Of a stretch of DNA of 33,341 bases, positions 16,231 through 23,538 are shown one piece after another. The stretch is taken from NCBI GenBank assembly GCA_000990565.1, contig LBQC01000017.1:1-33341 (forward strand), given 5' to 3'. The DNA is from Candidatus Roizmanbacteria bacterium GW2011_GWA2_35_19 (GTDB lineage Bacteria; Patescibacteriota; Microgenomatia; UBA1406; GWC2-37-13). The first letter of the stretch is position 1; each line of letters begins with the position of its first letter. A program made the position numbers and the translations under genes. The notes below the pieces were generated by a model. That model saw only the letters and a program-made list of their open reading frames with translations. It had not been told where the DNA came from and did not search any database.

Positions 16231-18405
16231 TTAATCTTTCGCAATTCTTTTTCCTTGGTATTTTCCCAATCTCTCTTTAAGAATCCTAAATTGCTTTAAG
16301 TCAAAGTGATTTCCGAAGTATTCGACCGCTTTTTTGGTTTTGGTTATTAATTCGTAGTCGGAAAGAGACGCTATCTTTAAGGTTGAAAAACCATGTTGCT
16401 CCAAACCAAAGATATTACCAGCTCCGCGAATAAGTAAATCCTTTTCAGCAAGTTCATTTCCACTTTGAGTTTTGCTGAAGAAATTTAATCTTTGGGAAAT
16501 TCGAGCATTTTCAATTTCTGAAAATACTAAACAATATGACTGCTTTTCTCCTCGTCCTACCCTTCCGCGAAGTTGATGAAGCTGCGCTAATCCAAATCTT
16601 TCAGCTCCCTCAATCATCATAACAGTTGCATTTGGTATATCAATCCCAACTTCAACAACTGGAGTAGAAACTAAAATATCTATTTTATTATTTTTAAAGT
16701 TGTCCATAATTTTATCTTTTTCAAGAGATTCTAACCTGCCATGTAGTAATCCCAATTTGAAATTAGAAAATATTTTTTTTAAATTTTCAAATTCAACAGT
16801 CGCTGCCTTTATAGCTTTTAAAGTTTCAGACGTCGATTCCTCAATCAATGGGCACACAACAAATACTTGGGATTTTAGATTTAAGATTTTGGATTTTATC
16901 CAGTTATAAGCAGACTGTCTTTTAATTTTTGGAACAAAAAAAGTTTTTACAGGCAGTCTATTTTTTGGCATTTCATCAATCACAGAAAGATCAAGCTCGC
17001 CATAAATAGTCAAAGAAACGGTCCTTGGGATTGGTGTTGCCGTCATTGTTAAGAGGTGAGGATTTTGACCCTTAAGTTTAGCCTCTGCTCTTTGCGCGAC
17101 CCCAAATCTGTGTTGTTCATCAACTATCACTAAGCTAACTTTTTTATAGTTATATTTTTTTGAAATTAATGAGTGAGTGCCGATTATAATATCGGAATTA
17201 AGATCGGGAATTTTTGTAGATCCAGTTATCAAACTTACTTTGGGTTGAGAATTTCTGAAATTATGATGAGAAGACGAAGTCGCCGAAGAAGTAATTTCAC
17301 TTTGTTTGAATAACTGAACTATCGTTTTATAATGTTGCAGAGCAAGGATCTCAGTTGGCGCCATAAATAATGTCTGGTAGCCATTAAGATATGACAAATA
17401 CGCAGCAAGTGCTGCGACGACCGTTTTTCCCGACCCTACCTCTCCCTGAAGCAGCCTATTCATTGGTTTTTTCTTAAGAAGATCCTCCAAAATTTCCAAC
17501 CAAACTCGGTCTTGTGCTTTCGTTAACTCAAATGGCAAGTTACTTTTCAATCGTTTAATCGATTGTAATATTTCATCATTATATTCAAATTTTTTTGTTA
17601 CTTTAACTTTTTCCCACTCTTTTCTTACCATCAAAGATGACAATTGAATCGTGAATAATTCATCAAATGCTAGTCTATTTTTAGCTTTTTCTGCCATTTC
17701 TTGGGAATCTGGGAAGTGAATTTGCTGATAAGCAGCTTCCTCGTTCATCAGATTATTAAAGGATATGATTTTGTCAGGTAATAATTCTTTACCCTTCGTC
17801 AGGCTCAGGGTGACACTATTGTCATGGTGAGCTCGACGAACCATGGCACTTGACAAAACAATAAATATTTTTTCTCTAATTGTCTTTGAGGATAAACCTT
17901 TTTTTTCTGGATAAATTGGAACGATTCGACCAGTATGTTTTAACGAGGTTTTAAAAAGCGAAGAGGCAGACTGCCGATGAGTTTTTTCAAAACCGATCGT
18001 TTCTGAATAAACAATCTCATACTCCAAGGGTTTAAGCGAAAGTTTTTTTCCATATCGCTCAACCACTCCTGCAACACTTAATGTCATGTCCTTTTTAATG
18101 ACTCTTAGCAAATATGGTTGATTGAAAAAGCCAATCTCTATTTCACCCGTACCATCGTTTAGTTTAAATACCTGAAGTTGTAGCCCGGTCCTTGTTATCT
18201 GGAATTTAGAATCGACTATTTTTCCAACTACAGTCACCGTCTCCCCTGGCTGAGCGTTTTCAACTTTTGAAATTACCGAGTAATCTTCATAACGGGAAGG
18301 AAAATAATTTAAGAGATCAAAATAAGTATTTATTCCAAGTGCTTTTAACTTACGAATCGTGATAGAACTGGTTTTAGGAAGAGAGTCAATAGGAGCATCA
18401 GTCAT
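16231..18405 (-). CDS. recG: ATP-dependent DNA helicase RecG
   Basis: Superfamily-2 helicase that remodels stalled replication forks. The N-terminal wedge/OB domain (PGETVTVVGKIVDSKFQ near residue 55) leads to Walker A (LLQGEVGSGKTVVAAL, near 310), the DEQH box (VIVDEQHRFGVAQR, near 415), TMTATPIPRT, and motif VI (GLAQLHQLRGRVGRGEKQSYC). The ATG at 18405 is preferred over the TTG at 18420. Two insertions look repeat-derived: about 19 residues near 200 (MVRRAHHDNSVTLSLTKGK) are encoded by a REP-like palindrome, and KSKILNLKSQ is encoded by heptamer repeats at 16867-16894. Both keep the frame. Confidence 0.95.
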   Translation of the reverse strand: MTDAPIDSLPKTSSITIRKLKALGINTYFDLLNYFPSRYEDYSVISKVENAQPGETVTVVGKIVDSKFQITRTGLQLQVFKLNDGTGEIEIGFFNQPYLLRVIKKDMTLSVAGVVERYGKKLSLKPLEYEIVYSETIGFEKTHRQSASSLFKTSLKHTGRIVPIYPEKKGLSSKTIREKIFIVLSSAMVRRAHHDNSVTLSLTKGKELLPDKIISFNNLMNEEAAYQQIHFPDSQEMAEKAKNRLAFDELFTIQLSSLMVRKEWEKVKVTKKFEYNDEILQSIKRLKSNLPFELTKAQDRVWLEILEDLLKKKPMNRLLQGEVGSGKTVVAALAAYLSYLNGYQTLFMAPTEILALQHYKTIVQLFKQSEITSSATSSSHHNFRNSQPKVSLITGSTKIPDLNSDIIIGTHSLISKKYNYKKVSLVIVDEQHRFGVAQRAEAKLKGQNPHLLTMTATPIPRTVSLTIYGELDLSVIDEMPKNRLPVKTFFVPKIKRQSAYNWIKSKILNLKSQVFVVCPLIEESTSETLKAIKAATVEFENLKKIFSNFKLGLLHGRLESLEKDKIMDNFKNNKIDILVSTPVVEVGIDIPNATVMMIEGAERFGLAQLHQLRGRVGRGEKQSYCLVFSEIENARISQRLNFFSKTQSGNELAEKDLLIRGAGNIFGLEQHGFSTLKIASLSDYELITKTKKAVEYFGNHFDLKQFRILKERLGKYQGKRIAKD
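16867..16894 (-). repeat. Heptamer repeat inside recG
   Basis: Four 7-base units on the plus strand: ttgggat, tttagat, ttaagat, tttggat. They encode KILNLKSQ, next to the VCPLIEE helicase segment. Confidence 0.65.
17792..17842. repeat. REP-like palindrome inside recG
   Basis: The left arm cccttcgtcaggctcaggg and right arm tggtgagctcgacgaacc are imperfectly reverse-complementary around the core tgacactattgtca. Read through, it encodes VRRAHHDNSVTLSLTKG between the N-terminal domain and the helicase core of RecG. Confidence 0.75.
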
Positions 18406-18410
18406 AATTT

Positions 18411-18538
18411 CAAATGACAAATAACAAATCTACAAATCAAACTCAAATAACAAATGTTAAATTATTAAACATTTATAATCTACTATTTATTATTCGATAT
18501 TTATTATTCAATTGTTATTTAATATTTGTTATTTGTTA
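18411..18538. repeat. Heptamer repeats and inverted repeat upstream of recG
   Basis: Units caaatga, caaataa and caaatct begin at 18411; a reverse-complementary stretch (atttgttatttgttatt) ends the gap near 18540. It overlaps the upstream edge of recG. The plus-strand ORF 18414-18674 is built from these repeats and is not called. Confidence 0.7.
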
Positions 18539-18649
18539 TTACTTTAAAAATAAAGGTGCCATTGACGTCAAAATAAGCAAAACCGAAGACACGATCACAA
18601 TTACTTTCCAGATACTATCTCTTTTTACCTTTTTTCCAAATATCTTCAT
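18539..18649 (-). CDS. Small single-pass membrane protein (36 residues)
   Basis: This short gene is not in the ORF track. It has a basic N-terminus (MKIFGKKVKRDSIWK) followed by one hydrophobic helix (VIVIVSSVLLILTSMAPLFL) and a terminal Lys. The charge pattern predicts N-in, C-out. It sits between recG and the nuclease gene in the same direction; a copy of the AT palindrome (18654-18677) lies just upstream. No Shine-Dalgarno sequence is visible. I do not recognise a named family, and function is unknown. Confidence 0.5.
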   Translation of the reverse strand: MKIFGKKVKRDSIWKVIVIVSSVLLILTSMAPLFLK

Positions 18650-18653
18650 ATGT

Positions 18654-18677
18654 TTTAATTATTTAATTAATTAAAGC
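18654..18677. repeat. AT palindrome, copy A
   Basis: tttaattatttaattaattaaagc, identical over 24 bases to copies at 19401 and 30900. It lies 4 bases from the stop of the nuclease gene and 4 bases from the ATG of the 36-residue gene. Confidence 0.75.
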
Positions 18678-18681
18678 AAGG

Positions 18682-19371
18682 CTACGGGCAATCTTTCGAT
18701 TTTCTAAATCCTGCTTCCTCAGCTTCATCTTCCGTACAAAACCAACGGTCGCTCGTTCCTGGCTTAATCGTAATTTTATCATAGTTAAAACAATCAGGAG
18801 TGTGATAAATTCTTGAATTGGAAGCCTCACGGTAATTTCCCTTTATTATACAACCTTCTTTTTTTGTCTCGCAATATGAAGACCAGACTCCTCGACCTGC
18901 AAGCTTTGCTTTATCTTGAATTTGTTCTAATATGAGAGAGCTTTTAGTCATCGTCACTCCTTTGAAATAAACGGCCAATCCTTCTTCCAGCATTAATTCA
19001 TTTACTGATAAATTAGAAACATACAAATACGCCAAAGTTCTTCCAAAATTATCTTTACCGATTCTTTCGACTGAAATTATTTTATTTAATACAAGATCCT
19101 CAAGTCGGGACTTAGCGTCAATTCCAAGACATCCTTTGGGGTACTCTGGAGAATTAATTTCATATAGCCGTATTCTCTCCCCGCCTTCAACATCCAAAGT
19201 GTCTCCGTCAATCACCCGAATTACATTTGCTTTTAGTAATTTATTTTTAGCTTTACTAAAAAAGCCGTTTTTCGAAATATGATAAATATTAAATAAGATT
19301 GAAATAAACAATAAAACAAGTATCCAAAAAAAACTTAATGAAAATCTTTTTTCAAAACGATTTATTTTCAT
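18682..19371 (-). CDS. Membrane-anchored or secreted thermonuclease (SNase) family protein
   Basis: A predicted extracellular Ca-dependent nuclease. One N-terminal hydrophobic helix (residues 10-30, SFFWILVLLFISILFNIYHI) anchors or exports it. The SNase core follows: VIRVIDGDTLDVEGGERIRLYEINSPE (with the Asp and Arg of the active site), VERIGKDNFGRTLAYLYV and NELMLEEGLAVY. The C-terminal about 55 residues (GNYREASNSRIYHTPDCFNYDKI, then WFCTEDEAEEAGFRKSKDC) form a small cysteine/histidine domain of the Ada-like metal-binding type often fused to SNase. A TATAAT (19383-19388) lies 11 bases before ATG. It could serve DNA uptake together with the type IV pilus, which is inference. Confidence 0.88.
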   Translation of the reverse strand: MKINRFEKRFSLSFFWILVLLFISILFNIYHISKNGFFSKAKNKLLKANVIRVIDGDTLDVEGGERIRLYEINSPEYPKGCLGIDAKSRLEDLVLNKIISVERIGKDNFGRTLAYLYVSNLSVNELMLEEGLAVYFKGVTMTKSSLILEQIQDKAKLAGRGVWSSYCETKKEGCIIKGNYREASNSRIYHTPDCFNYDKITIKPGTSDRWFCTEDEAEEAGFRKSKDCP

Positions 19372-19400
19372 TATTAATTTTTATTATATTACATTTTCCC

Positions 19401-19426
19401 GCTTTAATTATTTAATTAATTAAAGC
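19401..19426. repeat. AT palindrome, copy B
   Basis: An imperfect 26-bp palindrome beginning gctttaattatttaa. It is identical to copy D at 30900-30925, including the preceding ccc. It is 7 bases from the stop of the TrpR-like gene and overlaps the expected -35 position of the nuclease promoter (-10 TATAAT at 19383-19388). Confidence 0.8.
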
Positions 19427-19433
19427 AGAGAAT

Positions 19434-19871
19434 TTACATTCCGTAGTTTTTTTCCCTGTCCCTTTCAAATTTGTTTTTCCAGGCAGTTTTCCAATCAACA
19501 CGGTATGCACCCGGTGGATAAATAGAATTATGTATATCTTTCAGGAATCCTTTTATTTTTTCATTTCTTAACATACTTCTAAAACTAGGAACAATTCCTT
19601 GGCTTTTCTCCATGAGGAGTGAAAATTTAGCGACCGTGGCTGAGGAAACTTTTAGGACCTCACAAATATTCCTATGTTCAATTTTTTTAAGTAGCAGGTA
19701 AATAATTGCAATCCTTTTGGCGATCATTATCCTTTCAACCGTAGATAGTAAATCGACAATTACTTTTCTAAATTCCTCCTTATCTTCAGTGTTCCCGACG
19801 ATTTCAAAAAAAAGATCAAAAAGTTTCCCCAGTTTTTCTTCACTCAATGGGTATTGTGATATTCTCGCCAT
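19434..19871 (-). CDS. TrpR/YerC-like helix-turn-helix transcriptional regulator
   Basis: A predicted DNA-binding protein of the Trp-repressor superfamily. The signature region is LLSTVERIMIAKRIAIIYLLLKK (residues 42-64), followed by the HTH IEHRNICEVLKVSSATVAKFSLLM (65-88), where YerC/TrpR proteins have R.I...L.VS..TI.R. The N-terminal 40 residues (SEEKLGKLFDLFFEIVGNTEDKEEF) form the helical dimerisation part. The C-terminal tail (PPGAYRVDWKTAWKNKFERDREKNYGM) is unusual and basic. An AT palindrome lies in its own upstream region (19876-19896), between a TTGACT -35-like box and the ATG, so autoregulation is plausible. Target genes are unknown. Confidence 0.78.
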   Translation of the reverse strand: MARISQYPLSEEKLGKLFDLFFEIVGNTEDKEEFRKVIVDLLSTVERIMIAKRIAIIYLLLKKIEHRNICEVLKVSSATVAKFSLLMEKSQGIVPSFRSMLRNEKIKGFLKDIHNSIYPPGAYRVDWKTAWKNKFERDREKNYGM

Positions 19872-19875
19872 ACAT

Positions 19876-19896
19876 CAATTATTTAAATAATTAAAG
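19876..19896. repeat. AT palindrome, copy C (possible operator of the TrpR-like gene)
   Basis: It contains the perfect 16-bp palindrome aattatttaaataatt (19877-19892). Read on the minus strand it begins gctttaattatttaa, identical to the first 15 bases of copies B and D. A TTGACT lies directly upstream on the minus strand. Confidence 0.65.
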
Positions 19897-19976
19897 CGAA
19901 GTCAATAGACTATATGCTACAAACGGTCGACATTGGCTCATATTAACAATAGATTTACTTCGATATACCAATTTAT

Positions 19977-20531
19977 TTATCGATCTCGGTTTACCGGAGT
20001 TGGCGTTAAGGTTGACTTAGGAGTAATAGTTGGAGTGATCCAATCTGGAGGCTTACCGGCAAAAGTTCCTTGACCTGGTTTTATCCCTGTTACTTTTTGA
20101 ATCCATGGTAAATATTCATATACATTCTTGTAGAAAGCCTTATAATTAGTCAAATCCGATATAAAATCACCACCCACACTGATTCCGGTTAAATAATATT
20201 TTCCGCTTTGATAAAAGAATAATGGTCCGCCAGAGTCTCCACTATTTACAATTTGACCAGTATCGTTATAAAAACTCATTAAATATGTTTTGTAGAATTT
20301 ATCACTATTTAGAGAGACTACATTTTTAGAAAACTCCTTTATTATAACTTTACCTTGTTGCAAAACATCAGGAGACGTATTTTTTAAGTCCGTGCTTCCC
20401 CATCCTAAAATTAAACCATTTTTATTCAAAATGTTTTTATAAGTATTTTGATCAATTAACGATAAATATGGTAGGTTAATATTCTCAGTTAATTCAATAA
20501 GTCCAATATCATTAGCATCAAACTCACACAA
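19977..20531 (-). pseudogene. Trypsin-like serine protease, C-terminal part after an in-frame amber stop
   Basis: This frame continues exactly in phase from the 20532-21011 fragment after one TAG codon. It carries the catalytic Asp (FDANDIGLIEL, the NDIALL motif of S1 proteases) and catalytic Ser (NSGDSGGPLFF), with the usual ILGWGSTD segment between. The tail is Pro/Thr-rich (ITPTITPKSTLTPTPV), similar to the tail of the nearby PBP. Without the N-terminal part it lacks the signal anchor and catalytic His, so alone it cannot be an active protease. The track start (TTG) is probably not used. Readthrough, a nonsense mutation, or a base-call error (CAG to TAG) could explain the split. Confidence 0.8.
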
Positions 20532-21011
20532 CTAACCTTCTTTACATTCAGAAATTACTTTTACAATTTCCTGTGGCTCTATTAAGTAGGTGTTTTTTAC
20601 TTTTGGAAAAATTAATGAAACATTTTTTTTATTATTGTTATCACTTAGTTTATACAAATTTAAAACTACGCGTAAATTATATGGACTTACCTTATATTTC
20701 ATTTCTACATCAAATGTTAAGCAATGTCGGGCTGTGATTATCCATTTCGGTGAAATTAAAGCCCCACCGCAGTATACTCTAGAAATTCCAAAACTAGCAT
20801 TGTGTTGGATATACACCATAAAAGGCCATTCGCCGGGATCTGCTGGGTGTCCTCCAATTATTGGCTGCACAGTCTCCGCTTTTGTAATTGTAGTTTTTTG
20901 GTTGCTGTTAATTTTGATTGCTACTATGAAGAATAAAAAAATTGTGATAAATAAAATTGCTGCAAAGAAAATCTGTTTTGAAAAACAAAATTTATCAACG
21001 AATTTAGACAT
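20532..21011 (-). pseudogene. Trypsin-like serine protease, N-terminal part ending at an amber stop
   Basis: A hydrophobic helix at residues 13-32 (IFFAAILFITIFLFFIVAI) predicts a membrane anchor or signal. The mature S1 fold starts at PIIGGHPADPGEWPFMVYIQ, with IIGG as the activation-type N-terminus. The catalytic His lies in CGGALISPKWIITARHC (ARHC in place of AAHC). The frame ends ECKEG-TAG, and the same frame continues as LCEFDANDIGL with the Asp and Ser residues. It is transcribed divergently from the PBP gene from a leaderless-type promoter. Whole-protein length without the stop would be about 343 residues, normal for a secreted S1 protease with linker. Confidence 0.82.
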
Positions 21012-21017
21012 AAATAA

Positions 21018-21026
21018 ATTATAGCA
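21018..21026 (-). promoter_or_regulatory. Extended -10 promoter for the protease gene (leaderless)
   Basis: The minus strand reads TGCTATAAT, six bases before the ATG at 21011. No clear -35 is present, as allowed for TGn-extended -10 promoters. Confidence 0.65.
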
Positions 21027-21049
21027 GTATATCTTTGATATTTGATCTT

Positions 21050-21058
21050 TGGTATAAT
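21050..21058 (+). promoter_or_regulatory. Extended -10 promoter for the PBP gene (leaderless)
   Basis: TGGTATAAT is followed after six bases by ATG 21065. This fixes the likely start at 21065 rather than the TTG at 21035 in the track, which lies upstream of the promoter. Confidence 0.65.
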
Positions 21059-21064
21059 TGGGAG

Positions 21065-23113
21065 ATGTATCAATCGCGTCGCTTACGCTTCCGGTCCCAA
21101 TATTTAAAGCAAAGACTACTTTATTTTTTCCTCATTGGCGCGACTGCTTTTATAGTCCTTGGATTTATTTTTTCATTTTTAATTTTTGCTTGGTATGCAA
21201 AAGATCTTCCTTCCCCTGCTAAACTTTCTCAATCATCCGGTAATTCAACCGTATTTCAGGATCGTGATGGTAAAGTGCTTTATGAAATGTATAAAGATAA
21301 AAATCGAGTGCCTGTCACATTTGAGGAAATACCTGATTATCTAAAGCAGGCAACGATTGCGACTGAAGATAAGAATTTTTATAAACATCAGGGCATATCC
21401 CAGTTTGGAATTATAAGAGCCGTGTTTAATATGCTTGCAGGCCGCGGTCTTCAGAGTGGATCGACAATTACTCAGCAACTTATAAAAAACGCCCTTCTTA
21501 CATCCCGCCAAACAATTACTCGAAAAATTCAAGAAATGATTTTAGCTATCGAAGTCGAAAGGCGATATAAAAAAGATGAAATTCTCCTCATGTATCTTAA
21601 TGAATCTCCATATGGCGGATCTTTTTGGGGGATCGGTACGGCCGCTAAAGGATATTTTGATAAAAACCCAAAAGATTTAAATTTGCTTGAAAGTGCATTT
21701 CTTGCAGGACTTCCTCAGAGTCCTTCGCGCTATTCGCCCTTTATTGGGAAAGAAGGCGCTTGGAAATCCCGAACAACCGATGTCTTACGTCGAATGCGAG
21801 AAGATAAATATATAACTTCTGCTCAAGAAAAAAAAGCTTTAGCAGATATAAAAAATCTCACCTTTTCGAAAATCAGAATGCCAATAAATGCGCCCCACTT
21901 TGTTTTCTATACCAAAGATAATATTGTTGCGGAATATGGTGAAAAAATAATTGATCAGGGAATAAAAGTAAAGACGACGCTTTCTGCTAAAGTCCAGGAA
22001 ATGGTCGAGAAAATAGTCCGCGAAGAAATTGAAAAATTAAAAGATTATAATGCGACCAATGCAGCAGTTGTAGTCCTTGACACAAAAACCGGTGAGATTC
22101 TTTCAATGGTCGGATCATATGACTACAATGACGAAAAATTCGGAAAGTTTAATGCGGCTCTAGGTCTTCGTCAGCCCGGATCAGCGATCAAGCCGATTAC
22201 TTATGCGACTGCTTTTGAAAAAGGCTACACACCAGCGACCGTCCTCATGGATGTCTCGACTGAGTTTGGTAATTCAACTACAGAAAAGCCATATACTCCT
22301 GTTAACTATGACGGGAAGTTTCGTGGTCCTATGCAAGTCAGGTTTGCTCTTGGAAATTCAGAGAATATACCGGCAGTAAAAATTCTCGCCATGGTCGGTA
22401 TCCGTGATTTTCTTCAGAAAGCGTCAGATATGGGTTTAAGCCAATTTGCCCCAACTGATAAAAATCTCAATCGCTTCGGTCTTGCGGTTACCTTGGGTGG
22501 TGGCGAGACGACGCTACTTGACCTGACCTCCGCCTTTTCTGTATTTGCCTCAGGCGGTCTTAAAAGGGAAGTTTCATCAATTGCTGAAATTCGAGATTTT
22601 AAAAATAAGTCAATCTACAAAAAGGTACGAATTAAAGAAAAATCAGTTCTAACACCCGAGGTTTCATTTTTGGTTTCCCATATACTCTCAGACAACAATG
22701 CCCGCCTTGAAGTCTTTGGTCCAAATTCTTATCTTAATATTCCGGGTAAAACGGTCGCTGTCAAAACAGGTACTACCGATGATAAGAGGGATAACTGGGC
22801 GGTTGGATACACTAAGGGCGTGACAGTCGGCGTCTGGGCTGGGAATAATGACAATTCACCGATGAATGCCAAGATTGCATCAGGTGCAACCGGCGCCTCT
22901 TCTATTTTTTATAGAGTTATAAGAGAGCTTCTGAAAACCTACGACGATGGGATAATTGAAAAACCGGACAAGGTAAAAGCGGTCACGATCGATTCCTATT
23001 TAGGTGGAATACCGAAAGAAAAACTGGTAACTTTGAAGAAAAAGAATTCTTGGTTTTTACAGAAGATGACCCGGTCTCGACTGACGGTAAAAACCGTTGG
23101 CAGGAGGCGATAG
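21065..23113 (+). CDS. Class A penicillin-binding protein (PBP1A-like), main frame
   Basis: Bifunctional peptidoglycan synthase. A basic cytosolic tail and one transmembrane helix (about residues 20-42) lead to the GT51 glycosyltransferase domain (ATIATEDKNFYKHQGI, then GSTITQQLIKNALL and ERRYKKDEILLMYLNE). The transpeptidase domain follows with SAIK (SxxK; RQPGSAIKPITYATAFEKG), SEN (SxN) and KTGTTDDKRDNWAVGYT (KTG). The frame ends LVTLKKKNSWFLQKM...GRRR, which is not PBP-like; the proper C-terminus continues in the -1 frame (23050-23526). Adding one A to the A5 run at 23019-23023 would join them as IPKEKTGNFEEKEFLVFTEDDP. All catalytic motifs lie before the shift, so the truncated form might still work. 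Confidence 0.92.
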   Translation: MYQSRRLRFRSQYLKQRLLYFFLIGATAFIVLGFIFSFLIFAWYAKDLPSPAKLSQSSGNSTVFQDRDGKVLYEMYKDKNRVPVTFEEIPDYLKQATIATEDKNFYKHQGISQFGIIRAVFNMLAGRGLQSGSTITQQLIKNALLTSRQTITRKIQEMILAIEVERRYKKDEILLMYLNESPYGGSFWGIGTAAKGYFDKNPKDLNLLESAFLAGLPQSPSRYSPFIGKEGAWKSRTTDVLRRMREDKYITSAQEKKALADIKNLTFSKIRMPINAPHFVFYTKDNIVAEYGEKIIDQGIKVKTTLSAKVQEMVEKIVREEIEKLKDYNATNAAVVVLDTKTGEILSMVGSYDYNDEKFGKFNAALGLRQPGSAIKPITYATAFEKGYTPATVLMDVSTEFGNSTTEKPYTPVNYDGKFRGPMQVRFALGNSENIPAVKILAMVGIRDFLQKASDMGLSQFAPTDKNLNRFGLAVTLGGGETTLLDLTSAFSVFASGGLKREVSSIAEIRDFKNKSIYKKVRIKEKSVLTPEVSFLVSHILSDNNARLEVFGPNSYLNIPGKTVAVKTGTTDDKRDNWAVGYTKGVTVGVWAGNNDNSPMNAKIASGATGASSIFYRVIRELLKTYDDGIIEKPDKVKAVTIDSYLGGIPKEKLVTLKKKNSWFLQKMTRSRLTVKTVGRRR

Positions 23114-23526
23114 ATAACTGGCTTAAGGACCAAAAAGATGACAAATATCATCCCCCTACCGAGGTGTCAGACGCATCTGCTGACAGCGTTGTTGTCTCAA
23201 TAAAAAATCCTCAAGGACAAACAACAATATCGTCAGGTAATGTAAATATTAAGGTGAAAATAACCAGCGTTAAGAAGCTGAAAAATGTGAAAATTAAACT
23301 TAACGGAAGTGAGATAAAAAACTATAATGAAGATAAAAGAGAGGTTGATGAAACAATTTCAATCACAACTGATGGGGTCTATGAGCTACAAGTAAGTGCA
23401 GTCAATGAAGATGATAAGACCGGAGAATCCACCATCAAATTCGGAGTCAATAAACCATGGGATTATGTTACTCCTCTCTCCGCGACTCCTACTCCAATCT
23501 TTTCCCCCACCCCAACGCCTATCTAA
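23050..23526 (+). pseudogene. C-terminal part of the PBP after a one-base frameshift
   Basis: The open frame overlaps the main PBP frame by 64 bases. It encodes VFTEDDPVSTDGKNRWQEAIDNWL, a typical segment after the transpeptidase domain, then an Ig-like extracellular domain (SVVVSIKNPQGQTTISSGNVNIKVKI... DGVYELQVSAVNEDDKTGEST) and a Pro/Thr tail (TPLSATPTPIFSPTPTPI). The TTG at 23050 has no ribosome site, so independent translation is unlikely. The domain probably binds wall or positions the enzyme. It is either a real frameshift or a homopolymer consensus error. Confidence 0.8.
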
Positions 23527-23538
23527 AATCGATTAATG

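Noticed and set aside
18414-18674. Plus-strand ORF of 86 residues
   Set aside because: Composed largely of heptamer repeats and the antisense of the 36-residue gene; no domain or start signal.
20532-20534. TAG reassigned as a sense codon
   Set aside because: TAG ends rpmF, rpmI, pheS and the nuclease gene at expected places, so a code change is not supported.
23014-23052. Programmed -1 frameshift in the PBP gene
   Set aside because: No standard X XXY YYZ slippery heptamer in the correct frame and no clear stimulatory hairpin; an indel in the A5 run explains it more simply.
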